Shown piece by piece: positions 51,789-61,900 of a stretch of DNA of 64,000 nucleotides. Made by a program: the position numbers and the translations under genes. Below the pieces are notes generated by a model, which saw only the letters and a list, made by a program, of their open reading frames with translations, searched no databases and was not told the origin of the DNA. Within the stretch, counting starts at the first letter, position 1. Each line of letters begins with the position of its first letter. The stretch comes from CAWJFJ01 sp963800065 (GTDB taxonomy: Bacteria > Actinomycetota > Acidimicrobiia > Acidimicrobiales > UBA8190): contig CAWCZO010000010.1 in the NCBI GenBank assembly GCA_963800065.1, forward strand, positions 1 through 64,000, given 5' to 3'.

Positions 51789-54700
51789 CGGTGAACTTCT
51801 TGCTCGAGACGGCCTGACCCGACGCCGCCGTCACGGTGATCACCCCCGGTCCGGCCACGGCGTTCTCGGGGACGGTCACGATCAGCTTGGAGGCTGTCGA
51901 TTTGCTCGAGATGGTGGCGTCCAGGCCACCGATGACCACGGCCTGGACGGCGGTGAGGTTCTTGCCCTTGATGGTGACCGTCGAACCGGGGGCACCCTTG
52001 GACGGCGAGAAGCTCTTCAGGTCCGTGGCCGCCACCCCGGTCCAGAACCGAGGGTCGTCGGCCGGTGAGCGGATGACGGCGATGACCGAATCGCTCGACT
52101 CGGTGAGCGAGACCAGGCACGGGGCCTTGTCGGAGGGCGGACAATGCTTGAGGAACGCGCCCGTCGGGTCCGACCCCGGCGCGTAGCAGACCTTCACCCC
52201 CGCCGTGCTCGGCTCCCCGCCCACCGTCTCGGTCACCGTCAGCACGGCGGTGTCGGGGAACTCGTAGGTGGACAGGTCCGAGACGGCGGTGGAGTAGTCG
52301 TAGTCGTGCTTCTTCGAGGTTCCGCAGCTCAATTTGCCCGTGTTCACCACCAGGGTCGTGGACGGACCCGGATTCGACGTTCCGGAGTTCCCCACCACGG
52401 AGACGCTCGTTTGATTGAGGGTGGTGCTCACGGGGTTGGTGCAGGAAGGCTGGCACGGCACCGTGTGTTGGGCCTGGTCCACGGTATAGGTGTACTGGTC
52501 GGCGTTGTTCACGGTGGAGACGCCTCCCGGCGCCGTCACGATCACGTCCACCGGTGCGCCCGCCGACCCCGGCGGCACGGTGACGGTGAGCGACGTGTCG
52601 CCGCTGCGGGCGGTGATGGCGGCGGGGTTGGCGCCGACGTCCACCGTGGTCGCCCCCGTGAACCCGGAACCGGTGACGGTCACCGTGTTCCCCCCGGTGG
52701 TGAAGCCCGTGTCGGGGTTGACGGCGCTCACCACCGGGGGCGGGGGCATCTCGATCAGGGTCTGACCGACCGACGCTGAGAGGTCGTAGCCGGCGGCCAC
52801 GCAGCTCGTCGAGCTGGTGCACGACACGCCGTAGAGATAATTGTCACTGGCTCCCTGGTCGGGGCTCGAGACCAGGGCCCACGAGCTCCCGTTCCAGGAC
52901 TCGACCAGAGTCTGATAGTCGATCCCGACCACGTAGACGCCGACCGCCACGCAACTCGTCGAACTGGTGCACGAGACGCCGTAGAGCTCGTTGCCGTCGC
53001 TGCCGTGGTCGGGGCTGGAGACGACCGACCAGGAGGCGCCGTTCCAGGATTCGGTCAGGGTCTCGTCCGCCGCCGATCCGTTCTCGGACTCGCCCACCGC
53101 CATGCAGGCGGTGGAGCCGGTGCACGAGACGCCGTAGAGCTGATTCTGGTTGCTGCCCGGGCTGGGGCTGGAGACGACCGACCAGGAGGCGCCGTTCCAG
53201 GACTCGGTCAACGTCAGCAGGCTGGTCCCGTTCGAGTACCGACCCACCGCCATGCAGGCGGTGGCGCTGGTGCAGGACACCGCGTTCAGGGTGTTCCCGG
53301 CCACGCCCGGATCGGGGCTGGAGACGATCGCCCAGGAGGCGCCGTTCCAGGACTCGACGAGCGTGCCGCCCGCCGTGCTGCTCCCCACGGCCATGCAGGC
53401 GGCGGCGGTGGTGCACGACACTCCCGCCAGCTGGTTGAGGGCGCTGCCGTCGTCGGGGCTGGAGACGGTCGACCAGGAGGCGCCGTTCCAGGATTCGACG
53501 AGCGTCTGCTCGGCGTTCGATGCGTCGACGTAGTACCCCACGGCCACGCAGCTGGTGGCGCTGGTGCACGACACGCCGTTCAGATCGTCGTCCTTGGTGC
53601 CCAGGTCGGGGCTGGAGACGACCGACCAGGCGCTGCCGTTCCAGGACTCGACGAGGGTCTGGAGGATCGATCCGTTGGAGTAGTTCCCCACCGCCACGCA
53701 GAAGGTCACGCTCGTGCACGAGACGTCATTGAGTACCTGGCCGTTGGCGTACGGGCTGGGGCTGGGCGAGATGGACCACGGCGGCGAGGCCGAGACCACG
53801 AAGCCGTCCGGCACCCCCACATACGAACTGGGGAAGACGGCGTAGGCCGCCTGGTCGGACGACGTCAACCCCGAACAGCTCGAGCCGTCGATGGTGTAGG
53901 AGCCAAGGGCCAGGCTGGGGGAGATGGGTGTCCCGCCGTCCACCGTGGTGCAGGTGAGGGTCCCCGACACGGTCCCCCCCGGGGCGTTCGTGGTGTACGT
54001 GAAGCTCAGCCCGTCTCCGGACGACTGCGCTCCCGACACGTCCAGGGTGACGGCCGGACCCCAGTCGGTGTCGTAGGCGCCGATGTCGCAGGGCGCGGTC
54101 CGCGGCGCCCCGCGTTGGTCGATGGCCGGGCACTGCGGGGCGTTGCTCACGTGATCGATGGCCGCGCTCCCCGATTCCAGGGCGATGGTCTGCGTGGGCC
54201 CGCCGTTGTGGGCGAGACCGGCGGGATCGAGTCCGGCGGCGGTGGAGGAGAGATCCGTCCCTGAAGTGAAGCCGCACGAGCCGTCGTCGGCCAGGTTGTA
54301 ACCGAGGTCGGTGAAGGTGCCCGGACCGTGGCAGTCGGTCCCCGTGACGGGATCGGCCAGGATGGTGGTGCCCATCTTCAGCGAGCCGATGGTGTTGATG
54401 TTCCCGCCGAACTCGGCCTCGTTGCCCGTCATGGTGGTGTCGGTGACGGTGGCGGTGCCCTGGTTGTCGATCCCTCCGCCCACGCCGGTGGCGGTGTTGT
54501 CGGCCAGCGTGCTGTTGCTGACGGTCAGGGTGCCGTCGTTCATGATGCCGCCGCCGTAGCCGCCGGCCGTGTTGCCGGACAGGGTGCTGCCGGTGACCAT
54601 CAGGACGCCGCTGGCGTCGTTCATGATGGCGCCGCCGTAGCCGGGCGTATCGTCGGCGCCGGACACGGTGCTGTCGGTGACGGTGAGGTTGCCGTCGTTG

Positions 54701-55143
54701 TAGATACCGCCACCGAAGCCGGTGTCGTCGTAGGCGTCGTCCATGGTGAGGCCCGAGATGGCGACGGTGACGCCGGAAGGAATGCCGAAGATCGGTACGG
54801 AGCCTCCCCCGCTCACCGTCACGGCGCTGGCTCCCGGACCCGTGATGGTGAGGTCCTCGGAGATGACGATTTGAGAGGCGAGCGTGATGGTGGGGCACGG
54901 CGGCGAGAGGGCGAACACGATGGTGTCGCCCGAACCGGCGTTGGCCACCTCGTAGGGCAGCGACCCCGGGACCGAGACGGATCCGGAGCAATTGGTGACC
55001 GTGTCGGTGCCCGCCTCGGCCACCGAGGCCGGGAGGACGGCGACCGCGAAGGTGGCCAGGCCGACCGTCAGACAGGCGGTGGCGAGCCGTAGACGAGGGC
55101 CCGCTCCGGTGCGTCGCTTGGTCCACCCGGTCGCTGCTCGCAT
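51781..55143 (-). CDS. Large secreted beta-helix / repeat / IPT-TIG protein
   Basis: 1120 residues from ATG 55143 (AAGG nine bases ahead). Signal peptide about 15-45. Residues 50-360 form a choice-of-anchor-Q-type beta-helix (STLSGNTAGGYGGGIMNDG). Residues about 460-800 hold six and a half repeats of about 48 residues with consensus L-x-GVSCTSxTxCxAVG ... ESWNGASWSVVSSPD, resembling BNR-like propeller blades with a paired Cys. An IPT/TIG domain follows (SAVNPDTGFTTGGNTVTVTG), then a linker and a final IPT domain. Exported; probably surface binding. Its stop overlaps the convergent transporter operon by eight bases. Confidence 0.82.
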   Translation of the reverse strand: MRAATGWTKRRTGAGPRLRLATACLTVGLATFAVAVLPASVAEAGTDTVTNCSGSVSVPGSLPYEVANAGSGDTIVFALSPPCPTITLASQIVISEDLTITGPGASAVTVSGGGSVPIFGIPSGVTVAISGLTMDDAYDDTGFGGGIYNDGNLTVTDSTVSGADDTPGYGGAIMNDASGVLMVTGSTLSGNTAGGYGGGIMNDGTLTVSNSTLADNTATGVGGGIDNQGTATVTDTTMTGNEAEFGGNINTIGSLKMGTTILADPVTGTDCHGPGTFTDLGYNLADDGSCGFTSGTDLSSTAAGLDPAGLAHNGGPTQTIALESGSAAIDHVSNAPQCPAIDQRGAPRTAPCDIGAYDTDWGPAVTLDVSGAQSSGDGLSFTYTTNAPGGTVSGTLTCTTVDGGTPISPSLALGSYTIDGSSCSGLTSSDQAAYAVFPSSYVGVPDGFVVSASPPWSISPSPSPYANGQVLNDVSCTSVTFCVAVGNYSNGSILQTLVESWNGSAWSVVSSPDLGTKDDDLNGVSCTSATSCVAVGYYVDASNAEQTLVESWNGASWSTVSSPDDGSALNQLAGVSCTTAAACMAVGSSTAGGTLVESWNGASWAIVSSPDPGVAGNTLNAVSCTSATACMAVGRYSNGTSLLTLTESWNGASWSVVSSPSPGSNQNQLYGVSCTGSTACMAVGESENGSAADETLTESWNGASWSVVSSPDHGSDGNELYGVSCTSSTSCVAVGVYVVGIDYQTLVESWNGSSWALVSSPDQGASDNYLYGVSCTSSTSCVAAGYDLSASVGQTLIEMPPPPVVSAVNPDTGFTTGGNTVTVTGSGFTGATTVDVGANPAAITARSGDTSLTVTVPPGSAGAPVDVIVTAPGGVSTVNNADQYTYTVDQAQHTVPCQPSCTNPVSTTLNQTSVSVVGNSGTSNPGPSTTLVVNTGKLSCGTSKKHDYDYSTAVSDLSTYEFPDTAVLTVTETVGGEPSTAGVKVCYAPGSDPTGAFLKHCPPSDKAPCLVSLTESSDSVIAVIRSPADDPRFWTGVAATDLKSFSPSKGAPGSTVTIKGKNLTAVQAVVIGGLDATISSKSTASKLIVTVPENAVAGPGVITVTAASGQAVSSKKFTVT
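52780..53760 (-). repeat. Six to seven tandem protein repeats (VSCTS...CxAVG...ESWNG)
   Basis: Units of about 135-155 bp encode LYGVSCTSSTSCVAVG, then a variable loop, ESWNGASW and VVSSPD-x-G. Each unit has two cysteines eight residues apart at most, in a conserved place. The last unit is incomplete and runs into MPPPPVVSAVNP. Confidence 0.75.
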
Positions 55144-55334
55144 GGCCCCCGCCTTTATCCGAGATTCCTGGACAAATGAGCTTCCCCGGGGACGAAGGTA
55201 GTCAAGACGGCCGCCCGGTGCCGGGGTGGGGACGATTTATAGTAACAGTTCTATAGATTGCTAAAAACTCTAGACACAATCCCCTGTCGGCACCGGCGGT
55301 GTCGTTAGGCTCTGCGCCGAAAGGGGTGCAGGAG
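55144..55334. promoter_or_regulatory. AT-rich divergent promoter region
   Basis: The gap between the large secreted protein (minus) and the PilZ gene (plus) turns AT-rich between 55236 and 55282, with TATAG repeats (TTATAGT and CTATAGA). Both promoters probably lie here. No clear operator. Confidence 0.35.
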
Positions 55335-56000
55335 ATGTATGACGCAGGTGCGTTGTCCCGGTTGGCGGGGAGGACGGGCGGGCTCCAGCCGGTGGTGGCC
55401 AACGATTCCCGGCGGATCATCCACGCCGGGGAGGAGGCGGTCACCGAGCTCGAGGTGACCGTGGCCGGCTACGAGGGCGACGTCGTGCGGATCGAGTCGG
55501 TGGACTCCCGCATCCACGCCTTCGACAGAAGGGCGGTGGTGATCAGCTTCGGATCGGGGCCCGAGCGGCTGCGGCTGAACGGATCGCTCGAGATCGTCCG
55601 TCCCACCCCCCCGATACTGGCCGTCCTGCACCCCATCACCGTTCCCGGCGAGCTGCAGCGCAGGAAATCGGTCCGTGTGCCCACCAACGTGGCGGCCAGA
55701 CTGGCACGGGCCGACGACTCCCCCGACGTCGCTGTCTGGCACCCCACCACCACTCGCGATCTGTCGGACGGGGGTGTCCGCCTGAGAACGGTCGGCGACT
55801 TCGAGGTCGGTCAACGTCTGCGCGTCGACCTTTCGCTGGCCACGGGAACGGTCGAGCTGTCGGGCGAGGTGGTCGAGAACGTCGGTGACGGGACCACCAG
55901 GATCAGATTCATCGACGTCTCGGAGGCCGATCTGCAACGCCTCCAGCGTCATTCCGTCGACCTCCGGGTGGCCAGTGAGCGTCGGGACCTGACCTTCTGA
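55335..56000 (+). CDS. PilZ-domain cyclic-di-GMP receptor protein
   Basis: 221 residues from ATG 55335 (AAGGGG eight bases ahead and AGGAG adjoining); the frame is open to 55299. The N-terminal 95 residues are a YcgR-N-like sheet domain (VTELEVTVAGYEGDVVRIES). The PilZ domain has both ligand motifs: RxxxR as QRRKSVR near residues 108-114 and D-x-S-x-x-G as DLSDGG near 143. Such proteins change shape on c-di-GMP binding and control motility, polysaccharide or surface functions. This links to the HD-GYP, GGDEF-EAL and BldD genes 36-44 kb upstream. Single gene, between two secreted-protein genes. Confidence 0.85.
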   Translation: MYDAGALSRLAGRTGGLQPVVANDSRRIIHAGEEAVTELEVTVAGYEGDVVRIESVDSRIHAFDRRAVVISFGSGPERLRLNGSLEIVRPTPPILAVLHPITVPGELQRRKSVRVPTNVAARLARADDSPDVAVWHPTTTRDLSDGGVRLRTVGDFEVGQRLRVDLSLATGTVELSGEVVENVGDGTTRIRFIDVSEADLQRLQRHSVDLRVASERRDLTF

Positions 56001-56018
56001 GAACAGCGGCGCCGCCGG

Positions 56019-57623
56019 TCAGCGATGGGCGGCGACGTCCAGTGACAGGGTCTGGGTGGCCGTCTCCGGTACAGGCGTGGTCGAGTCGGTGACCTCGATC
56101 GTCACCGTGTAGGTGCCACTGGCCTTGGGCTTCCCGGTGATCTTCCCCGTCGTGCCGTGCAGGTGCAGTCCGGGGGGAAGCGATCCCTGTTGGATGGTGT
56201 AGGTGTAGCCGGGCGTCCCGCCTTCGGCGATCACGTCGCCGTGGTACTTCTGGCCCTTGGTGCCGTCGGCCAGGGCCGTCGAGAAGACGGCCAGGGGATA
56301 GGTCACCAGGGGCATGGTGGCGGTGCAGACGACGCCGTCGTCGCCCTGGGCCCACGCGTCGCAGACGGGACCGGACTGGCCCAGGCGGTCGGGCGCCATC
56401 GAGTGCATGATCTCCATCTGGGTCACCAGGTCGTCATAGGGCTGGTTGTCGACGTTGACGAGGCCGAAATTGTTGTTCTCACCGTCGGGGACACGCCCGC
56501 CCTGCGGTTCGTCGACGTATTCGAACCATTCGTCACCCACCACCCACGGCGCGTCCTCGTAGAGGGGGGCGATGTACTGGGTGTAGGCGGCCGCCCGGGC
56601 CGCCTGGGTCGGATAGACGGCGTAGACGCCGGGAACGGTGTCCGGTGTCTCGGGGGTCTCGCCGATGAAGGAGTACTCGGCCACCATGATCGGTATCCGG
56701 GCGTACTTCTCGAAATTGGCGAAGGTGGCCGTCACCGGGAGGTACTGCGGCCACAGCGCGTGGATGCCGTGGGCGTAACCGGGCTGGAGGTTGTAGTCGT
56801 CGATGCTGAAGACGTTCACGTAGTGGCTGGCCGCCTGGAGCAGCTGGGGCTGGATGTACTGACCCTCGGCCTTGACCCCCAGGATCAGGTGGTTGGGGTC
56901 GTACATGCGGATGGCGGCCGTGGTCACCTGGAAGTATCGGGTGGCCAGGGCGTAGAGGAAGGCGTCGGGGCGCCCGACGTATTGTTGGGCCACGGCCAGA
57001 CCGGGAGAGCCGGCGGGGAGCTCCAGATAGTCCTGGAGCTCGGTGTTCCGGTTCGTGATGTCCGGCCCCCACGTCAGCTCGCTGTCCGTGTACCAGCCGA
57101 TCAGGTCGGGGTCGTCGGCCAGCGGTGCGACCTGGGTGGCGGCCACCTCGTCGGCGTTGGTCACGAACGACGGTGCGAACCAGTCATCCCCGCTGGCCAT
57201 CGACAGCTGGACGGTATAGGGCATCTGGCTGCCCAATTCGCTCACGTCGCTGAAGGGGCCGAGGCTGTTGAAGCCCCACGATCTGAGCTGCGCCACGGTG
57301 GCCGTCTCCCAGGCGGATGTGCTCGGGTACTGGCTCTGGATCGTCTCGCAGTACGGGCACTGGCCGGTGGTCTGATCGGTGTCGGGATCCGACGTGACAT
57401 GGTCGACCCCGGTGGAGAAGAAGAGCTGACCGGTCGGTGTGACGAAGAACCATCGACCGTCCTCGTGCACGGTGGTGAAGTAGCCGGTGGCCGCCAGGGC
57501 CGGTGCTCCGGATCGAGCGGAACGCCCGGCCGCCCGGGCGGACGCCGCCGGTGCCAGGGCCACCAGTACGAGGGCCAGGGCGAGGACGACGGCGTGACGC
57601 GATCTCCCGCGAGCAATCGACAC
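56019..57623 (-). CDS. Secreted agarase-like glycoside hydrolase with Ig-like C-terminus
   Basis: 534 residues from GTG 57623, with AAAGGGGG upstream; the frame continues to 57719 without purpose. Signal peptide about 8-32 (VVLALALVLVALAPA). The mature part opens with TVHEDGRWFFVTPTGQLFFS, as in agarase-like barrels, and carries GWYTDSELTWG and VGDEWFEYVDEP, whose glutamates are the best candidates for catalytic residues. Residues about 445-534 are an Ig-like He_PIG domain (GGTPGYTYTIQQGSLPPGL). Likely acts on an exopolysaccharide; the family number is not certain. Stop 18 bp from the PilZ stop, convergent. Confidence 0.65.
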   Translation of the reverse strand: MSIARGRSRHAVVLALALVLVALAPAASARAAGRSARSGAPALAATGYFTTVHEDGRWFFVTPTGQLFFSTGVDHVTSDPDTDQTTGQCPYCETIQSQYPSTSAWETATVAQLRSWGFNSLGPFSDVSELGSQMPYTVQLSMASGDDWFAPSFVTNADEVAATQVAPLADDPDLIGWYTDSELTWGPDITNRNTELQDYLELPAGSPGLAVAQQYVGRPDAFLYALATRYFQVTTAAIRMYDPNHLILGVKAEGQYIQPQLLQAASHYVNVFSIDDYNLQPGYAHGIHALWPQYLPVTATFANFEKYARIPIMVAEYSFIGETPETPDTVPGVYAVYPTQAARAAAYTQYIAPLYEDAPWVVGDEWFEYVDEPQGGRVPDGENNNFGLVNVDNQPYDDLVTQMEIMHSMAPDRLGQSGPVCDAWAQGDDGVVCTATMPLVTYPLAVFSTALADGTKGQKYHGDVIAEGGTPGYTYTIQQGSLPPGLHLHGTTGKITGKPKASGTYTVTIEVTDSTTPVPETATQTLSLDVAAHR

Positions 57624-57739
57624 CGCCGCCCCCTTTTTCTCGGCCGCCCCCAGCGCCGTGCGGGGAAGTTTACCGAATGTCGACAGACCGGGGCCCGGGG
57701 AGGAACCTGGGTGAAACATGGGCCGGGTACCGTACAGGG

Positions 57740-58924
57740 ATGGCCGTGCGGCTCCGACCGGCTGCTCGGAACCGCAGGTATCCGAGGCGGGTCGTGGTGT
57801 GCGTCATGGCGGCACTCACCCTCGGGACAGCGGCATGCGGTTCCCCCGAGGGCTCGATCCCCATCGCCCGGTCCACCACCCATTCCTTTCTCCGATCGCT
57901 CGGTGCCGTCTCCCGGGTCGCCTCGACCGTGCCGCCGGACGGCGACGTCAACCCCTACGGCATCGCCATCGTCCCGACGACGATCGGTCACCTGGTGGCC
58001 GGCGACACCCTGGTGAGCAATTTCAACGACAAGGCCAACGTGCAGGGGACGGGCACCACGATCGTGCAGATCACGCCGCAGAGGTCGGTGCGGTTGTTCT
58101 CCCGGATCTCGCACCTCCGGCCCGGCCTGTCCTGCCCCGGGGGAGTCGGGCTCGACGTCGCCCTCGGGATCCTCCCCGGCGGGTGGGTCGTCGTCGGGAG
58201 CCTGCCCACGGCGTCGGGTGGCAGCCTGCCGGACATCGATCCCGCCGGCTGTCTCATCGTCCTCGACGCCGACGGCGTCCCCGTCGAGACGATCAGTAAC
58301 GACAATCTGGTCGGACCCTGGGACATGACCGTCGAGGCCACTCCCGAGAGGGCGACCCTCTTCGTGGCCAATGCCTTCGGCGGCGGGTCCGGCATCGACA
58401 CCGGTCCGCCCATCGTGACCGTCTCCACGGTGGTCCGCTTCGTGATGTCGCTCTCCCCCACGCGCCCACCCCGCCTGACCTCCACCACGATCGTCGGCTC
58501 CGGGTTTCCCTGGATCGCCAATCACGCCGCTGTCGTCCTCGGCCCCACCGGATCGGCTCTCGGACGCAACGGCACCCTCTACGTGGACGACACCCAGAGA
58601 AACACCATCTCGGCCATCCCGGACGCCATGACCAGGACCGACGCCGTCGCCTACGGCTCGAGCATCATCTCGTCGGGCGGCGCGCTGAACGCCCCGCTGG
58701 GTATGGCACTCACCCCCGGTGGTGACCTCGTGGTGGTCAACGGCGACGACGGAGACGCCGTCGAGGTCACGCCCGGCGGCGATCAGATCGCCTCCCGGAC
58801 ACTGATCAGAAACGGCGTCGGTGACCTGATCGGCCTGGCCGTCACGCCGCACGGCGGCGGGGTCGAGTTCGGGGACGACGGGGCCAACACCCTCGACCTC
58901 GTCCCTGTGGCGCCACGGGCGTAG
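57740..58924 (+). CDS. NHL/propeller-like secreted lipoprotein
   Basis: 394 residues from ATG 57740; no strong ribosome binding site, so a leaderless message is possible. Lipoprotein signal: VVVCVMAALTLGTAAC, lipobox TAAC. The rest is a six- or seven-bladed propeller in the NHL/YncE style (VNPYGIAIVPTTIG, LDADGVPVETISNDN, LGMALTPGGDLVVVNGDDG). It resembles predicted surface-bound proteins of unknown ligand. It is divergent from the agarase-like gene with a 116-bp gap holding both promoters. Confidence 0.7.
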   Translation: MAVRLRPAARNRRYPRRVVVCVMAALTLGTAACGSPEGSIPIARSTTHSFLRSLGAVSRVASTVPPDGDVNPYGIAIVPTTIGHLVAGDTLVSNFNDKANVQGTGTTIVQITPQRSVRLFSRISHLRPGLSCPGGVGLDVALGILPGGWVVVGSLPTASGGSLPDIDPAGCLIVLDADGVPVETISNDNLVGPWDMTVEATPERATLFVANAFGGGSGIDTGPPIVTVSTVVRFVMSLSPTRPPRLTSTTIVGSGFPWIANHAAVVLGPTGSALGRNGTLYVDDTQRNTISAIPDAMTRTDAVAYGSSIISSGGALNAPLGMALTPGGDLVVVNGDDGDAVEVTPGGDQIASRTLIRNGVGDLIGLAVTPHGGGVEFGDDGANTLDLVPVAPRA

Positions 58925-58964
58925 CCATCGGAAGGCGTGACAACGGGCGCCTACCATTCCGGAC

Positions 58965-61900
58965 GTGGGCGTCCAGGTCCGATGGGTGGGATACGGGCGC
59001 CCGGCGGCCGAAGCCCTGAGCGGGACGATCGGTCGGACCAAAGGCGACGACGCCCTTTCCCCCGTCAGCGTGGTCGTCCCCTCCAACTACGTCGGGGTGG
59101 GCACCCGCCGGATGCTGGCGTCGGGGGAGCTGGGGCCGGTCTGCGGTCGCGGGGTCGGCGTCGCCGCCGTCTCCTTCCTCACCGTCTACCGCCTGGCCGA
59201 GCTGCTGGGGTCGTCGCCGCTGGCGGGCGCCGGGCGGCGGCCGGTGTCCACGCCCGTCATCGCCGCCGCCCTCCGGGCGGCACTGGCCGAACGTCCCGGG
59301 ATCTTCGCAGAGGTCGCCGGCCATGCGGCCACCGAGACGGCGCTGATCGCCGCCTACCGCGAGCTGCGCGACCTCTCCGACGAGACGCTCGACGCGCTGG
59401 CGCGGCGAAGTGACCGGGCCGCCGATGTGGTCCGTCTCCAACGGGCGGCCCGGGCTCGACTGGCCTCGGCCTGGTACGACGAGGAGGACCTCATCGACGC
59501 CGCCGTCGGGGTCCTGCGCACCGATGCGTCGGCCGCCGGCGGTCTCGGTGCCGTGGTGGCCTACCTGCCGGAGCGGCTGTCGCGCCACGGCGGGCTGCTG
59601 CTCGAGACGGTGGGCCAAGTCGGCGATCTGGTGGTCCTGGCCGGGACCACCGGCGATCAGCGGGCCGACGCCGAGGTCGAGCTGTCGGTCCGTCGTATGG
59701 CCGGCGACCGTGGCGGCGATCCCCCACCGGACGTCGACCGGATGGCGGTGGTCGGTGCCGGGCGGACGAGGATCGTCACGGCGTCGGACGGCGACGAGGA
59801 GGTCCGGGTGGCGGTGCGGGCCGTCGTCGACGCCGCCCGGGCGGGGACGCCCCTCGACCGGATCGCCATCCTCCACGCCAGCCCCGAGCCGTATGCCCGG
59901 CTGGCCCACGAGCAGTTGGCGGCGGCCGGGATCCCCCTCAACGGGGCGGCGGTCATGGCGCTCACGGCCCGGGTGGCGGGACGGACCCTGCTGCAACTCT
60001 TCGAGCTGCCGGAGAGTGGGTTCCGGCGCGAGGACGTCTTCGCCTGGTTGGCCGGGGCCCGGCTCCGTCGTGACGGGGAGGCCATCCCGGTGACGGCCTG
60101 GGAACGGCTGTCACGTGATGCCGGGGTGGTGGGCCGGCGTGGCGACTGGGACCGGCGGTTGGCCGTTCTGGCCGACGACCTCGACGCCGAGGCGGCGCGC
60201 GACGAGGCTGATCCCGACGCCCCTGAATGGCGGGCCGGACGGTCCCGGGAGAAGTCGGTCCGGGCGCGCCATCTGCGGGAGTTCGTCCTCGGGCTGATCG
60301 ACGATCTGGCCGGCGCCGCCGCCCGGCCCCGCCCGTGGGGGGAACGGGTGGTCTGGGCCCGCCGGCATCTGACCGACCTCTTCGGCGGCGAGAGGAGTCG
60401 GGCCAGCTGGCCCGTGGCCGAACAGAAGGCGGCCGAACGGGTCGAGCGGGCTCTCGACCGGCTGGCCGGCCTGGACGCCGTCGAGGAATCGGTGAGCCTG
60501 GACGTCTTCACCCGCACCATCGAGCTCGAGCTCGAGGCCGACCTGGGCCGGGTCGGCCGGATGGGCGAGGGGGTGCTGGTCGGGTCGATCTCCATGGGGG
60601 TGGGCCTCGATCTCGACCTGGTCGTGGTCCTCGGGCTGGCCGAAGGACTGTTCCCGTCGCCCACCCACGACGACTCACTGCTTCCCGACCACGAGCGCGA
60701 AGCCGCCGGCGGCGAACTGCCGTTGCGCTCGCAGAGTGTGGAACGCCAGCACCGCCAACTCCTGGCCGCCCTGGCCGGGGCGTCGCGTCATGTTCTCTGT
60801 GTGCCGCGTGGCGATCTCCGTCGCAACATCGAACGCGTCCCGTCGCGTTGGGTCCTCGCCATCGCCTCCGCCCTGGCCGGCGAGCGGTGGTGGTCCGACG
60901 AGCTCCTCACCTCCGACCGGCCGTGGCTGGACCATGTCGCCTCCTTCGACTCCGGCCTCCGGCACATGACCTTCCCGGCCAGCGAGCAGGAGCACCGACT
61001 CCGTCTCCTCATGGGTCAGGGCTCGACCCGGCTGAGCGCGCCGGCGCTGGCCTCGGCCGGCGACGCCACCCTGGACGCCGGAGGCGGTGTGGTGGCGGCG
61101 CGGCGCGGTGACTGCTTCACCCGCTTCGACGGGAACCTGACCGGACTGGCCATCCCCTCGCCGGCCGACCAGCCCACGTCGGCCACCAGGCTGGAGGCCT
61201 GGGCCGGCTGCCCGTTCGCCTACCTGCTGCAGTCGATCCTCCGGGTCGAGGAGGTGGAGAACCCCGAGGACCAGCTCCAGATCTCACCGCGCCACTGGGG
61301 GTCGCTGGTCCACGAGGCGCTGGAACTGTTCATCGCGGAGGTCCTGGCCCGCCCCGTGGCCGGGCAACCGTCGCCGGCGGAGCCGTGGTCGGCGGCCGAC
61401 GGCCAGCGGCTCATGGCCATCGGCGAGGAGATATGCGCGCGCTACGAGGTCCACGGCCTCACCGGTCGGGCCGTCTTCTGGAAGCGGGACAAGAAGCGGA
61501 TCCTGGCCGATCTCGACCGCTTCCTGCGGGCCGACTCCGAGCACCGCATGGCCCACGGAACGCGACCGGTGGCCGCCGAGCTGTCCTTCGGCCTCCCCCG
61601 CTCGCCCCTGGGCACCATCGCCATACCGCTCCCCGACGGGCGGTCGGTCCAATTCAGGGGGATGGCGGACCGGGTCGACGTGTCGGACGACGGGACCATC
61701 CACGTCGTGGACTACAAGACGGGCGGATCGCGCGGCTACGGGGACCTGTCCGAGGACAACCCCGACGCCCAGGGTCAGAGGCTCCAGCTCGCCGTCTACG
61801 GCCAGGCCGCCCGCATGCTCCGCGCCGCCCCCTCGGCCGCCGTCGTGGCCGAGTACTGGTTCGTCTCGGCCAAGGGGAAGTTCGAACGGGTCGGCTACCC

